From Deltaproteobacteria bacterium (GTDB taxonomy: Bacteria; UBA10199; SBBF01): DNA of 10,736 bases. Below, one piece after another: positions 5,964 to 10,736 of this stretch. How positions within the stretch are numbered: the first letter of the stretch is position 1; each line of letters opens with the position of its first letter. Made by a program: the position numbers and the translations under genes. The stretch is from contig JACQOY010000239.1 of assembly GCA_016207765.1 (NCBI GenBank), positions 1 through 10,736 on the forward strand, written 5' to 3'. Below the pieces are notes generated by a model, which ran no database searches, had not been told where the DNA came from, and saw nothing but the letters and a program-made list of their open reading frames with translations.

Positions 5964-7283
5964 TTGATTGCCGTTTTTGCCCAAAAGGAGCATCTTTTTC
6001 CGGTGTCTTCCTTCATGCAAATCCTGGCTGTTGGAGCCGGTGCTACGGTCCTCTTTTTTTCAGAGGCGCGGGCCGGGAGCGATCTTCTCCCTTCCGCCAA
6101 TCCCGCACCTCAGGACGAGGAACCGGCCGATTCGTGGTTTACAACCGGGTTTTCCGATTTCTCGCTTCATCACCTCAATTTCATTCTCCCTTCCTATATC
6201 CAGGTCGGCCCCGAAGGAAAACTGACCGGCGATCTGAAATGGGATATCGAGGGTTTTTCGCAGGCAACGGTCCATGCGGATGTCTCGATCACAAACATCC
6301 AAATCGACCATCGGGGCCTGGCCGATCATCCCGTCAACATCCCCGATTTGTCTTTAAGAGGGGCAATCACCTGGAACCGGTCGGAAAAAATCATTTCTTT
6401 CCAAAATCTGTCTCTGGGCCGCGGAGGGGTGATGGCCCGGTTGGATGGGGCGGTCTCCTACAAAAATGCCCCGGCCGTTCGTTTAAGTCTTTTCCTTCCG
6501 GAAATGGAGATCCAGCAGGTGTTAAACGCCCTTCCCGCCGACCTGATTCCCAAACTGATGGGAGCCCAGGTTTCCGGCACCATCGCCATGAACATGTCGC
6601 TTATGGCCGATCCGGCCAACCCCGCTTCCTTCAAGTGGGAGCCGGGTATTCGCGTCAGCAATTATCATCTTTTCCGGGAACCTCCCGGCATCTCCATTTT
6701 GGCGCTTAAATCCGACGCCATCCATGAAATCCGGAAAAACGGGGTGGCCATTCGCCGCATTTTGCTTTCAAGAGACAATCCCCGGTATGTCTCGTACGAC
6801 CAGCTGGGAGAAGATCTCCGCAAAGCCATCTTGAAGGCCGAAGACGCCGGTTTTTTTAATCATTCGGGCTTCAATCTGGAGGCCATCCGAATGGCCATGG
6901 TCCGGGATTTAAGCACGGGGGAATTTGTGCGGGGTGGATCGACCATCACCCAGCAGTTGGCCAAGAATCTCTTTTTAACCGGCCAAAAAACGCTTTCGCG
7001 CAAGCTTCAGGAGGCCATGCTGGCCTATGCCCTCGAACAAGAACTGACCAAACAGAAAATCCTGGAAATCTATGCCAACATTATCGAGTGGGGAGTGGAT
7101 GTGTACGGCATTGCCGAGGCGGCGGACCATTATTTTTCAAAGCCCCCCTCTTCGCTAACCAACGAAGAGGCCAAGACCCTGGCCTCCATCATCCGCCAAC
7201 CCAAAAAGCGGGATTTCAATCCGAAGAGCATCCCCTTTCCCTCGGAAGAGGCCATGACCGAAAGACCGTTTGTAGACGAATAG
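5964..7283 (+). CDS. GT51 peptidoglycan glycosyltransferase with AsmA-like N-terminal domain
   Basis: A 439-aa protein. The C-terminal part (about 270-420) is a GT51 glycosyltransferase, which polymerises lipid II into glycan strands at the inner membrane. Motifs seen: KAEDAGFFNHSG with catalytic Glu293, RGGSTITQQLAKNLFL (323-338), and RKLQEAMLAYALEQELTKQKILEIYANIIEWG (346-377) with Glu350. There is no transpeptidase domain, so it is monofunctional like MtgA. Residues about 75-225 are beta-rich and AsmA-like (LTGDLKWDIEGF, LSLRGAITW, LGRGGVMARLDG). MtgA lacks this part. A hydrophobic signal or anchor lies at about 18-37. Start TTG 5964 has GAGGA 7 nt upstream and lies 3 bp after the nuclease stop; GTG 6003 or ATG 6015 are alternatives that still leave a signal sequence. 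The C-terminus ends soon after the GT51 fold, slightly shorter than usual. Co-transcription with the nuclease is likely, although the functions look unrelated. Confidence 0.85.
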   Translation: MIAVFAQKEHLFPVSSFMQILAVGAGATVLFFSEARAGSDLLPSANPAPQDEEPADSWFTTGFSDFSLHHLNFILPSYIQVGPEGKLTGDLKWDIEGFSQATVHADVSITNIQIDHRGLADHPVNIPDLSLRGAITWNRSEKIISFQNLSLGRGGVMARLDGAVSYKNAPAVRLSLFLPEMEIQQVLNALPADLIPKLMGAQVSGTIAMNMSLMADPANPASFKWEPGIRVSNYHLFREPPGISILALKSDAIHEIRKNGVAIRRILLSRDNPRYVSYDQLGEDLRKAILKAEDAGFFNHSGFNLEAIRMAMVRDLSTGEFVRGGSTITQQLAKNLFLTGQKTLSRKLQEAMLAYALEQELTKQKILEIYANIIEWGVDVYGIAEAADHYFSKPPSSLTNEEAKTLASIIRQPKKRDFNPKSIPFPSEEAMTERPFVDE

Positions 7284-7306
7284 GCTTATTGGGTGGGACA
7301 AAAGGC

Positions 7307-7333
7307 TTGAATTGGGCCGCAAGTCCGTATAAA
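7307..7333 (+). promoter_or_regulatory. Probable promoter of the tRNA-Glu gene
   Basis: TTGAAT (7307-7312) and TATAAA (7328-7333) are separated by 15 bp. A start about 7 nt after the -10 box would give a 5-6 nt leader before the tRNA 5' end at 7346, which is usual for tRNA genes. The spacer is short for sigma70. Confidence 0.5.
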
Positions 7334-7345
7334 AGCCTTCACACC

Positions 7346-7417
7346 GCTCCCATCGTCTAACGGTTAGGACGCGGCCCTCTCAAGGCCGTAATACGGGTTC
7401 GATTCCCGTTGGGAGCG
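7346..7417 (+). tRNA. tRNA-Glu (anticodon CUC)
   Basis: A full cloverleaf can be drawn. The acceptor stem is GCTCCCA (7346-7352) with TGGGAGC (7410-7416), and the discriminator is G7417. The D arm is GTC...GAC. The anticodon stem is CGGCC/GGCCG with loop CTCTCAA, giving anticodon CTC (7379-7381), which reads GAG. The T arm is ACGGG-TTCGATT-CCCGT (7393-7409). CCA is not encoded; CAT follows the discriminator base. The sequence CGTCTAACGGTTAGGAC is typical of bacterial tRNA-Glu. No integrase or attachment-site duplication is seen next to it. Confidence 0.95.
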
Positions 7418-7418
7418 C

Positions 7419-7556
7419 ATGCATTTGATCCTCGATTTCTATCCCCTTCTCGCCGCCGCATCGCCCGGAGGCGTCGGCAAAGCCCTCCGCATCACCCTGG
7501 TTTTGGCCCTCATTCCCGTTGTGATCCTCGCCATCCGCAACCGCCGGCGGCGCTAA
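7419..7556 (+). CDS. Possible 45-aa membrane peptide downstream of tRNA-Glu
   Basis: A 45-codon frame (ATG 7419, TAA 7554-7556) begins MHLILDFYPLLAAASPGG and ends in RNRRRR. One hydrophobic helix (about residues 22-39, ALRITLVLALIPVVILAI) is followed by a strongly basic tail. This is the pattern of small single-pass membrane peptides with the tail in the cytoplasm. Third codon positions are mostly G or C, as in neighbouring real genes. The start codon lies 1 nt past the tRNA, and the only ribosome site, GGGAG (7411-7415), is part of the tRNA acceptor stem. That makes expression from a processed tRNA transcript difficult. It may be a genuine small protein or chance; I recognise no family. Confidence 0.4.
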   Translation: MHLILDFYPLLAAASPGGVGKALRITLVLALIPVVILAIRNRRRR

Positions 7557-7570
7557 GACCCTCCCCTTGA

Positions 7571-7590
7571 AACATGAGGAGGATCATGTT
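7571..7590 (+). promoter_or_regulatory. Hairpin presenting a strong ribosome-binding site in its loop
   Basis: AACATGA (7571-7577) and TCATGTT (7584-7590) form a perfect 7-bp stem, and the 6-nt loop is GGAGGA, an ideal Shine-Dalgarno core. The 3' arm contains the ATG (7586) of a short leader ORF, so folding would hide the start codon while showing the ribosome site. TTGACC of the predicted promoter overlaps the 3' arm, so a transcript from that promoter would lack this hairpin. Confidence 0.45.
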
Positions 7591-7633
7591 GACCGCGGGG
7601 GCTGACGGGAATAAAAATGAATATAGAAAATGA
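7586..7633 (+). CDS. Possible 15-aa leader peptide overlapping the barrel gene
   Basis: A 15-codon frame, MLTAGADGNKNEYRK, ends at TGA 7631-7633. Its stop overlaps the ATG (7630) of the barrel protein as ATGA, the classical arrangement for translational coupling. AGGAGG (7577-7582) lies 3 nt before the ATG and 6 nt before an in-frame TTG (7589), so either start could be used. The barrel gene itself has no visible ribosome site (AATATAGAAA precedes its ATG), which is the main argument for coupling. No regulatory codon run is seen, so attenuation is not suggested. Small size means it could be chance. Confidence 0.35.
   Translation: MLTAGADGNKNEYRK
7589..7617 (+). promoter_or_regulatory. Predicted sigma70-like promoter of the barrel-feoB operon
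   Basis: TTGACC (7589-7594, 5 of 6 to the -35 consensus) and TAAAAA (7612-7617, 4 of 6 to the -10) are 17 bp apart. A start near 7624 would leave only about 6 nt before the ATG at 7630, a near-leaderless transcript. A Fur-like dyad follows directly at 7629. Confidence 0.45.
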
Positions 7634-7647
7634 AAACCATTTTCATT
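7629..7647. promoter_or_regulatory. Fur-box-like operator over the start of the barrel-feoB operon
   Basis: AATGAAAA-CCA-TTTTCATT is a perfect 8-3-8 dyad. Its core TGAAAACCATTTTCA matches the 7-1-7 Fur consensus TGATAATNATTATCA at 11 of 14 defined positions. A second register, 7632-7650, matches the classical 19-bp Fur box at 14 of 19, and such 6-bp-shifted overlaps are typical of Fur sites. It covers the barrel start codon and lies just downstream of the predicted promoter, where a bound repressor would block transcription. Position before an iron-transport operon supports the call. The coding overlap is unusual, so it could also be a coincidence of AT-rich signal-peptide codons. Confidence 0.45.
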
Positions 7648-8382
7648 ATCGAATTAATCGTGGCAGTCTCGGCATGGGGACGAACCGTTCATGCCTATCG
7701 CCCTTTTGCCGTCGAGGATGCGGGGGTGGCGGGCAAAAAAACGGCCCAACTGGAGGTGAGTTGGGATTATCTCAAGTGGGAAAACGGCGATCAGGAAAGC
7801 TTCCTCCTCCTGGTCCCCGTCTACGGCGTTACATCATGGCTGGAAATGTCGCTTGAAATCCCCTGGATGTTTCACGATATCGACAAGGAGGATGTCCATG
7901 CCGGCATCGGCGATATCAGCACGGCGGCCAAATTTCTTCTCTTAAACGAGAAAAAGAAATGTCCCTCCGTTGTGTTGAAGGGGGTTGTCAAAACGAACAG
8001 CGGCAACGCCGATCACGGCCTCGGCTCCGGCGACCTCGATTACGGCGTGGTTGCGGCGGCATCGAAGACATTTGGACGCTTTACCCTGCATGCCATGTTC
8101 GGATATACCTTTGTCGGCGACAACAACGATCCTGATATACGCAATATTTTCGGCTACGGTCTCGCCGCCGACTATGGGGTAACGGAAAAATTCCACGTCG
8201 TGGCCGAGGTAAACGGAAAAAGGCACCCCGACCGAACAGTCAACCGGCAACCGCTTGACGGTCTTCTCGGCGTCATCTACACAGTTTCGGATCATGTCAC
8301 ACTGGATGGAGGGGTCCGGATCGGTTTCAACGATTCGGTGCCGGATGTCAACACAACACTGGGAGCCACTTTTACATTCTAA
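7630..8382 (+). CDS. Outer-membrane beta-barrel protein (phenol-degradation MetA-like transporter family)
   Basis: A 250-aa protein with a signal peptide (MKTIFIIELIVAVSAWGRTVHA, cut near Ala22). The mature protein starts YRPFAVEDAGVAGKKTAQLEVSWDY and consists of alternating amphipathic strands (SFLLLVPVYGVTSWLEMSLEIPW; GIGDISTAAKFLLL; GDLDYGVVAAASKTFGRFTLHAMFGYTF). It ends in phenylalanine (TLGATFTF), the usual last-strand signal of outer-membrane barrels. The GIGD-type turn and strand pattern resemble the transporter family named after MetA of phenol degradation; that assignment is by resemblance. The true substrate is unknown. FeoB follows after 3 bp, so a role as an outer-membrane channel for ferrous iron or another metal is a reasonable inference. 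No ribosome site precedes the ATG; translation may be coupled to a leader ORF or be near-leaderless. Cys109 or so (KKKCPSV) is the only cysteine. Confidence 0.7.
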   Translation: MKTIFIIELIVAVSAWGRTVHAYRPFAVEDAGVAGKKTAQLEVSWDYLKWENGDQESFLLLVPVYGVTSWLEMSLEIPWMFHDIDKEDVHAGIGDISTAAKFLLLNEKKKCPSVVLKGVVKTNSGNADHGLGSGDLDYGVVAAASKTFGRFTLHAMFGYTFVGDNNDPDIRNIFGYGLAADYGVTEKFHVVAEVNGKRHPDRTVNRQPLDGLLGVIYTVSDHVTLDGGVRIGFNDSVPDVNTTLGATFTF

Positions 8383-8385
8383 CCG

Positions 8386-10350
8386 ATGAGCAAACTTGAA
8401 ACACAACCGATAAAAATCGCCCTTGTTGGGAATCCGAATGTCGGCAAGAGCGTCATCTTCGGATTTTTCACGGGCAGGTACGCCACCGTCTCAAATTATC
8501 CCGGGACTACCATCGAAATCGCCCGCGGGGATTTCGAGATCGACCGACCTGGTCCGGCAGGCCCAAAAAATGGCGTGCTCATCGACACGCCGGGGGTGAA
8601 TACCCTAATCCCGATGACGGAGGAGGAAGAGGTTACCCGCGACATTCTGTTTAAAGGGGTTGATGGCGTGATCCAGGTCGCCGACGCAAAAAATCTCCGG
8701 CGCGCCCTCCTCGTCTCGCTGGAACTCTCCGAGATGGAAATCCCCTTTGCATTGACCTTGAACATGAAGGACGAGGCCGATTCCCTTGGAATTGAAATCG
8801 ACAAAGACCGTTTGGCATCGTCTTTGGGGGTCCCGGTGATTTCGACGGTGGCCATCGAGAAAAAGGGGCTCAAAGATTTAAAAAACGCCGTCGGTTCCGT
8901 CAGACTCTCTCTCTTCCGCGCAACCTATCCAGGCGATATCGAGGAGGCGATCGAAAAGATCGGGGGCTATTTAACCGAAACAGGACCGTCAAAGAAGTCA
9001 CTGGCCCTGATGATTCTGGCGGGAGACAAGAGCATTGATCGATGGCTTCCGACAACACTCGCCAAGGGCGACCTTGAGAAGATCGAACAGATTCGCCGCG
9101 ACCTTTCAAGCCGCTATGCCTCAGGGCTTTCAAGCGTTATCCACGGAAGGAGGCTCAAGGCGGTTGATCTCCTCATGGCGTCATGCCTTCGAAAGGAAAC
9201 CGTCCGTGGAAACAAATGGCAGGATTGGATCGGCCACATCTGCCTCCATCCCGTTTGGGGTTTTGTTGTCCTTTGCGCCGTTCTCTTCCTCTTCTACCAG
9301 TTTGTGGGAAAATTCGGGGCGCAAACCGCGGTCGGCTGGCTGGAGGAAGACCTCTTTGGAAATTATCTCAATCCGGCGGCGATAAAGATTTTTTCAAAAA
9401 TTTTCTTCTTTTCCCCTTTTTTGAAAGACCTCTTCGTCGGCCCCTACGGCATGATCACCATGGCCTTGACCTACGCCTTCGCCATCATCTTTCCCATTGT
9501 GCTCACTTTTTTCATCGCGTTTAGTCTTCTGGAAGATTCCGGCTATCTTCCCCGTCTGGCGATCCTTTTGAACAAGGCCTTCAAGATAATCGGTTTGAAC
9601 GGCAAGGCGGTGGTGCCGATGATTTTGGGGCTCGGATGCGGCACCATGGCCGTCATGACGGGACGGATCATGGACACCAAAAAGGAAAAAATCATCCTCA
9701 CCCTCCTTTTGGCCCTTGCCGTCCCCTGTTCGGCGCAACTGGGGATCATTCTGGCCATGCTTTCAGCCCTCCCCTTCTGGGCAACATCGATCTGGCTCTT
9801 GGTGGTACTCGGTTCGTTTCTGGTGGTGGGATTTTTGGCGGCCAAAATTTTACCCGGGAGACGTTCCAACCTGATCCTTGAAATTCCCCCGATCCGGAAG
9901 CCGACCCTTTTCAACATTATGGCCAAAACGGTGGCAAGACTGGAATGGTATTTGAAAGAGGTTGTTCCCCTTTTTGTCCTTGGAACGCTGATCCTCTTTT
10001 TGCTTGATCGTTTTCAACTCCTTGCCCGAATCGAGCATGTCGCCTCGCCCCTGGTGGTTCGTTTTCTGGATCTTCCGCCAAAGGCCACCGAGGCCTTCCT
10101 GATCGGATTCCTGCGGCGCGACTACGGCGCCACCCGGTTTTTCGATCTTTTTAGACAAGGAAATCTCGATGTAATTCAAACACTTGTTTCCCTGATTGTC
10201 ATCACTCTCTTTATCCCCTGTCTGGCCAACCTTTTGATGATCGTCAAGGAAAGGGGAAACCGGGTGGCCATGGCGATGGTCGGGTTTATCTACCCCTTCG
10301 CCTTCCTGATTGGGGGCATTGTCAATTTCTTTTTGAGGATCAAGGCATGA
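8386..10350 (+). CDS. feoB: Ferrous iron transporter FeoB (variant core motifs)
   Basis: A 654-aa FeoB, the GTP-dependent ferrous iron importer of the inner membrane. The cytoplasmic GTPase has G1 GNPNVGKS (15-22), G2 threonines in PGTT (39-42), G3 DTPG (67-70) and G4 NMKD (126-129). A helical GDI-like spacer runs to about 275. The membrane part (about 285-650) has 7-9 helices, with LLEDSGYLPRLAILL (381-395), a FeoB Gate signature. The core differs from classical FeoB: GLGCGTMAVMTGRIMD (415-430) replaces the usual GCNVPAIMATRT type, and LAVPCSAQLGII (444-455) replaces the SCGARLP type. Cysteines 418, 448 and 612 (FIPCLANLL) are kept. The protein is shorter than E. coli FeoB. It starts 3 bp after the barrel gene without a clear ribosome site, and its stop overlaps the next gene. 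No FeoA is in view. Control by Fur or a DtxR-like protein is likely. Confidence 0.93.
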   Translation: MSKLETQPIKIALVGNPNVGKSVIFGFFTGRYATVSNYPGTTIEIARGDFEIDRPGPAGPKNGVLIDTPGVNTLIPMTEEEEVTRDILFKGVDGVIQVADAKNLRRALLVSLELSEMEIPFALTLNMKDEADSLGIEIDKDRLASSLGVPVISTVAIEKKGLKDLKNAVGSVRLSLFRATYPGDIEEAIEKIGGYLTETGPSKKSLALMILAGDKSIDRWLPTTLAKGDLEKIEQIRRDLSSRYASGLSSVIHGRRLKAVDLLMASCLRKETVRGNKWQDWIGHICLHPVWGFVVLCAVLFLFYQFVGKFGAQTAVGWLEEDLFGNYLNPAAIKIFSKIFFFSPFLKDLFVGPYGMITMALTYAFAIIFPIVLTFFIAFSLLEDSGYLPRLAILLNKAFKIIGLNGKAVVPMILGLGCGTMAVMTGRIMDTKKEKIILTLLLALAVPCSAQLGIILAMLSALPFWATSIWLLVVLGSFLVVGFLAAKILPGRRSNLILEIPPIRKPTLFNIMAKTVARLEWYLKEVVPLFVLGTLILFLLDRFQLLARIEHVASPLVVRFLDLPPKATEAFLIGFLRRDYGATRFFDLFRQGNLDVIQTLVSLIVITLFIPCLANLLMIVKERGNRVAMAMVGFIYPFAFLIGGIVNFFLRIKA

Positions 10351-10643
10351 ATTGTCCTCTTTGCGGATACACCTTTGTGGGAAAAGATGCCTGTCACGGA
10401 TGCGGCCTTTCAAATAATTGCCGGCCAGTGGCCGGAGCCATAAAGGGCCTACGTTCCCTGGCCGGCTCGCAAGATTCCGCGCAATCTGCACGGAATTTTG
10501 CCGATATGGGACTAATCCGCTGTCCATCGTGCGGCTACGAGTTTGCCGAGTCGTCCCGGATTGTTTCATTTTTTACGCGTTTGCGAGAATGGTTCAAAAG
10601 GAAGGGAAAGGAGAAGAAAAAACATGACGCTTCGTCCCCGTGA
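10347..10643 (+). CDS. Small zinc-ribbon-like protein coupled to FeoB
   Basis: A 98-aa protein with seven cysteines: CPLC (3, 6), CHGCGLSNNC (16, 19, 25) and CPSC (59, 62), each CxxC followed by G or GY as in zinc knuckles. Residues 26-58 form a cysteine-free linker. The C-terminus (about 70-93) is an amphipathic, very basic segment (RIVSFFTRLREWFKRKGKEKKK) that could bind the membrane surface or FeoB. Its ATG overlaps the feoB stop (ATGA), a sign of tight translational coupling. Similar short Cys-rich proteins follow feoB in other bacteria, as I recall; they may support iron transfer, sense metal, or act in place of FeoC. That role is inferred. It is not the membrane FeoB-associated Cys-rich protein, since it has no transmembrane helix. 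The 3' end overlaps the next gene by 20 bp. Confidence 0.75.
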   Translation: MNCPLCGYTFVGKDACHGCGLSNNCRPVAGAIKGLRSLAGSQDSAQSARNFADMGLIRCPSCGYEFAESSRIVSFFTRLREWFKRKGKEKKKHDASSP

Positions 10644-10736
10644 AATGGATGAATTTTTGGAAAGAATCTGGACGCAAAAGGAAAAAGGAAAGGAGGATCT
10701 TGGTGAACTCCTCGCACTCACCCCGGTGAAGGATGG
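10624..10736 (+). CDS. Probable DtxR/MntR-like metal-dependent regulator (5' end only)
   Basis: The first 37 codons are visible before the window ends. The sequence opens MTLRPREMDEFLERIWT and continues with QKEKGKEDLGELLAL. This resembles the first helix of DtxR/MntR repressors, where a D-x-L-E-x-I-[YW] helix precedes the winged helix. The metal sites and recognition helix lie outside the window, so the assignment rests on this short match and on the iron-transport context. The start is supported by AAAGGAG (10607-10613) 10 nt upstream. It overlaps the zinc-ribbon gene by 20 bp, so the operon appears to carry its own regulator. Other short alpha-helical proteins cannot be excluded. Confidence 0.45.
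   Translation, partial: MTLRPREMDEFLERIWTQKEKGKEDLGELLALTPVKD

Noticed and set aside
5735..6709. A 324-codon plus-strand frame over the nuclease/glycosyltransferase junction
   Set aside because: It is out of frame with two proteins that show all their catalytic motifs, and its Arg/Gly/Pro/Ser-rich composition is that of a shadow frame.
7346..7417. tRNA as integration site of a mobile island
   Set aside because: No integrase gene and no second copy of the tRNA 3' end is seen in the window.
9850..10569. A 239-codon minus-strand frame opposite the end of feoB
   Set aside because: It lies against well-conserved FeoB membrane helices and the zinc ribbon; its Gln/Lys/Asp-rich translation matches no family.

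Overview
The window comes from a Gram-negative bacterium. It encodes an outer-membrane-type beta-barrel with a signal peptide, a peptidoglycan glycosyltransferase joined to a periplasmic repeat-like domain, and a periplasmic PsbP/DcrB-like protein. Genes are tightly packed and most third codon positions are G or C. The FeoB subtype, the solo AddB-like nuclease and the FeoB-linked zinc ribbon suggest a deltaproteobacterium-like lineage or a related uncultured group. That placement is an inference from family resemblance, not from a marker gene.

Left part (1-3194), all genes on the minus strand. Read in the direction of transcription: a secreted PsbP/DcrB-like protein, then 24 bp later a prohibitin-type SPFH membrane protein. 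A gene-free, strongly structured spacer of about 270 bp follows (1491-1763). Beyond it lie a 163-aa Gly/Ala-rich protein, a 74-aa two-helix membrane protein only 7 bp further on, and an ORF6N-domain DNA-binding protein. The spacer holds a G-rich tract with telomere-like units, overlapping inverted repeats, a tandem 11-mer and a terminator-like hairpin on the plus strand.

Centre (3195-7283), plus strand. After a divergent promoter region comes an AddB-like PD-(D/E)XK nuclease with a four-cysteine iron-sulfur signature. A GT51 peptidoglycan glycosyltransferase follows almost without a gap and carries an AsmA-like N-terminal half.

Right part (7284-10736), plus strand. A tRNA-Glu(CUC) with its own likely promoter comes first, followed by a possible 45-aa membrane peptide whose ribosome site would lie in the tRNA 3' end. 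Then comes an iron-uptake operon: beta-barrel protein, FeoB GTPase/permease, a zinc-ribbon protein overlapping feoB by 4 bp, and the start of a probable DtxR-like metal regulator cut by the window edge. In front of the barrel gene are a sigma70-like promoter (TTGACC-17 bp-TAAAAA), a 19-bp Fur-box-like dyad over the start codon, and a 15-codon leader ORF ending in an ATGA overlap with the barrel gene.

The most interesting parts are the barrel-FeoB-zinc ribbon-regulator operon with its control region and the structured spacer at 1491-1763. No CRISPR array, insertion sequence, integrase or complete defence system is visible.
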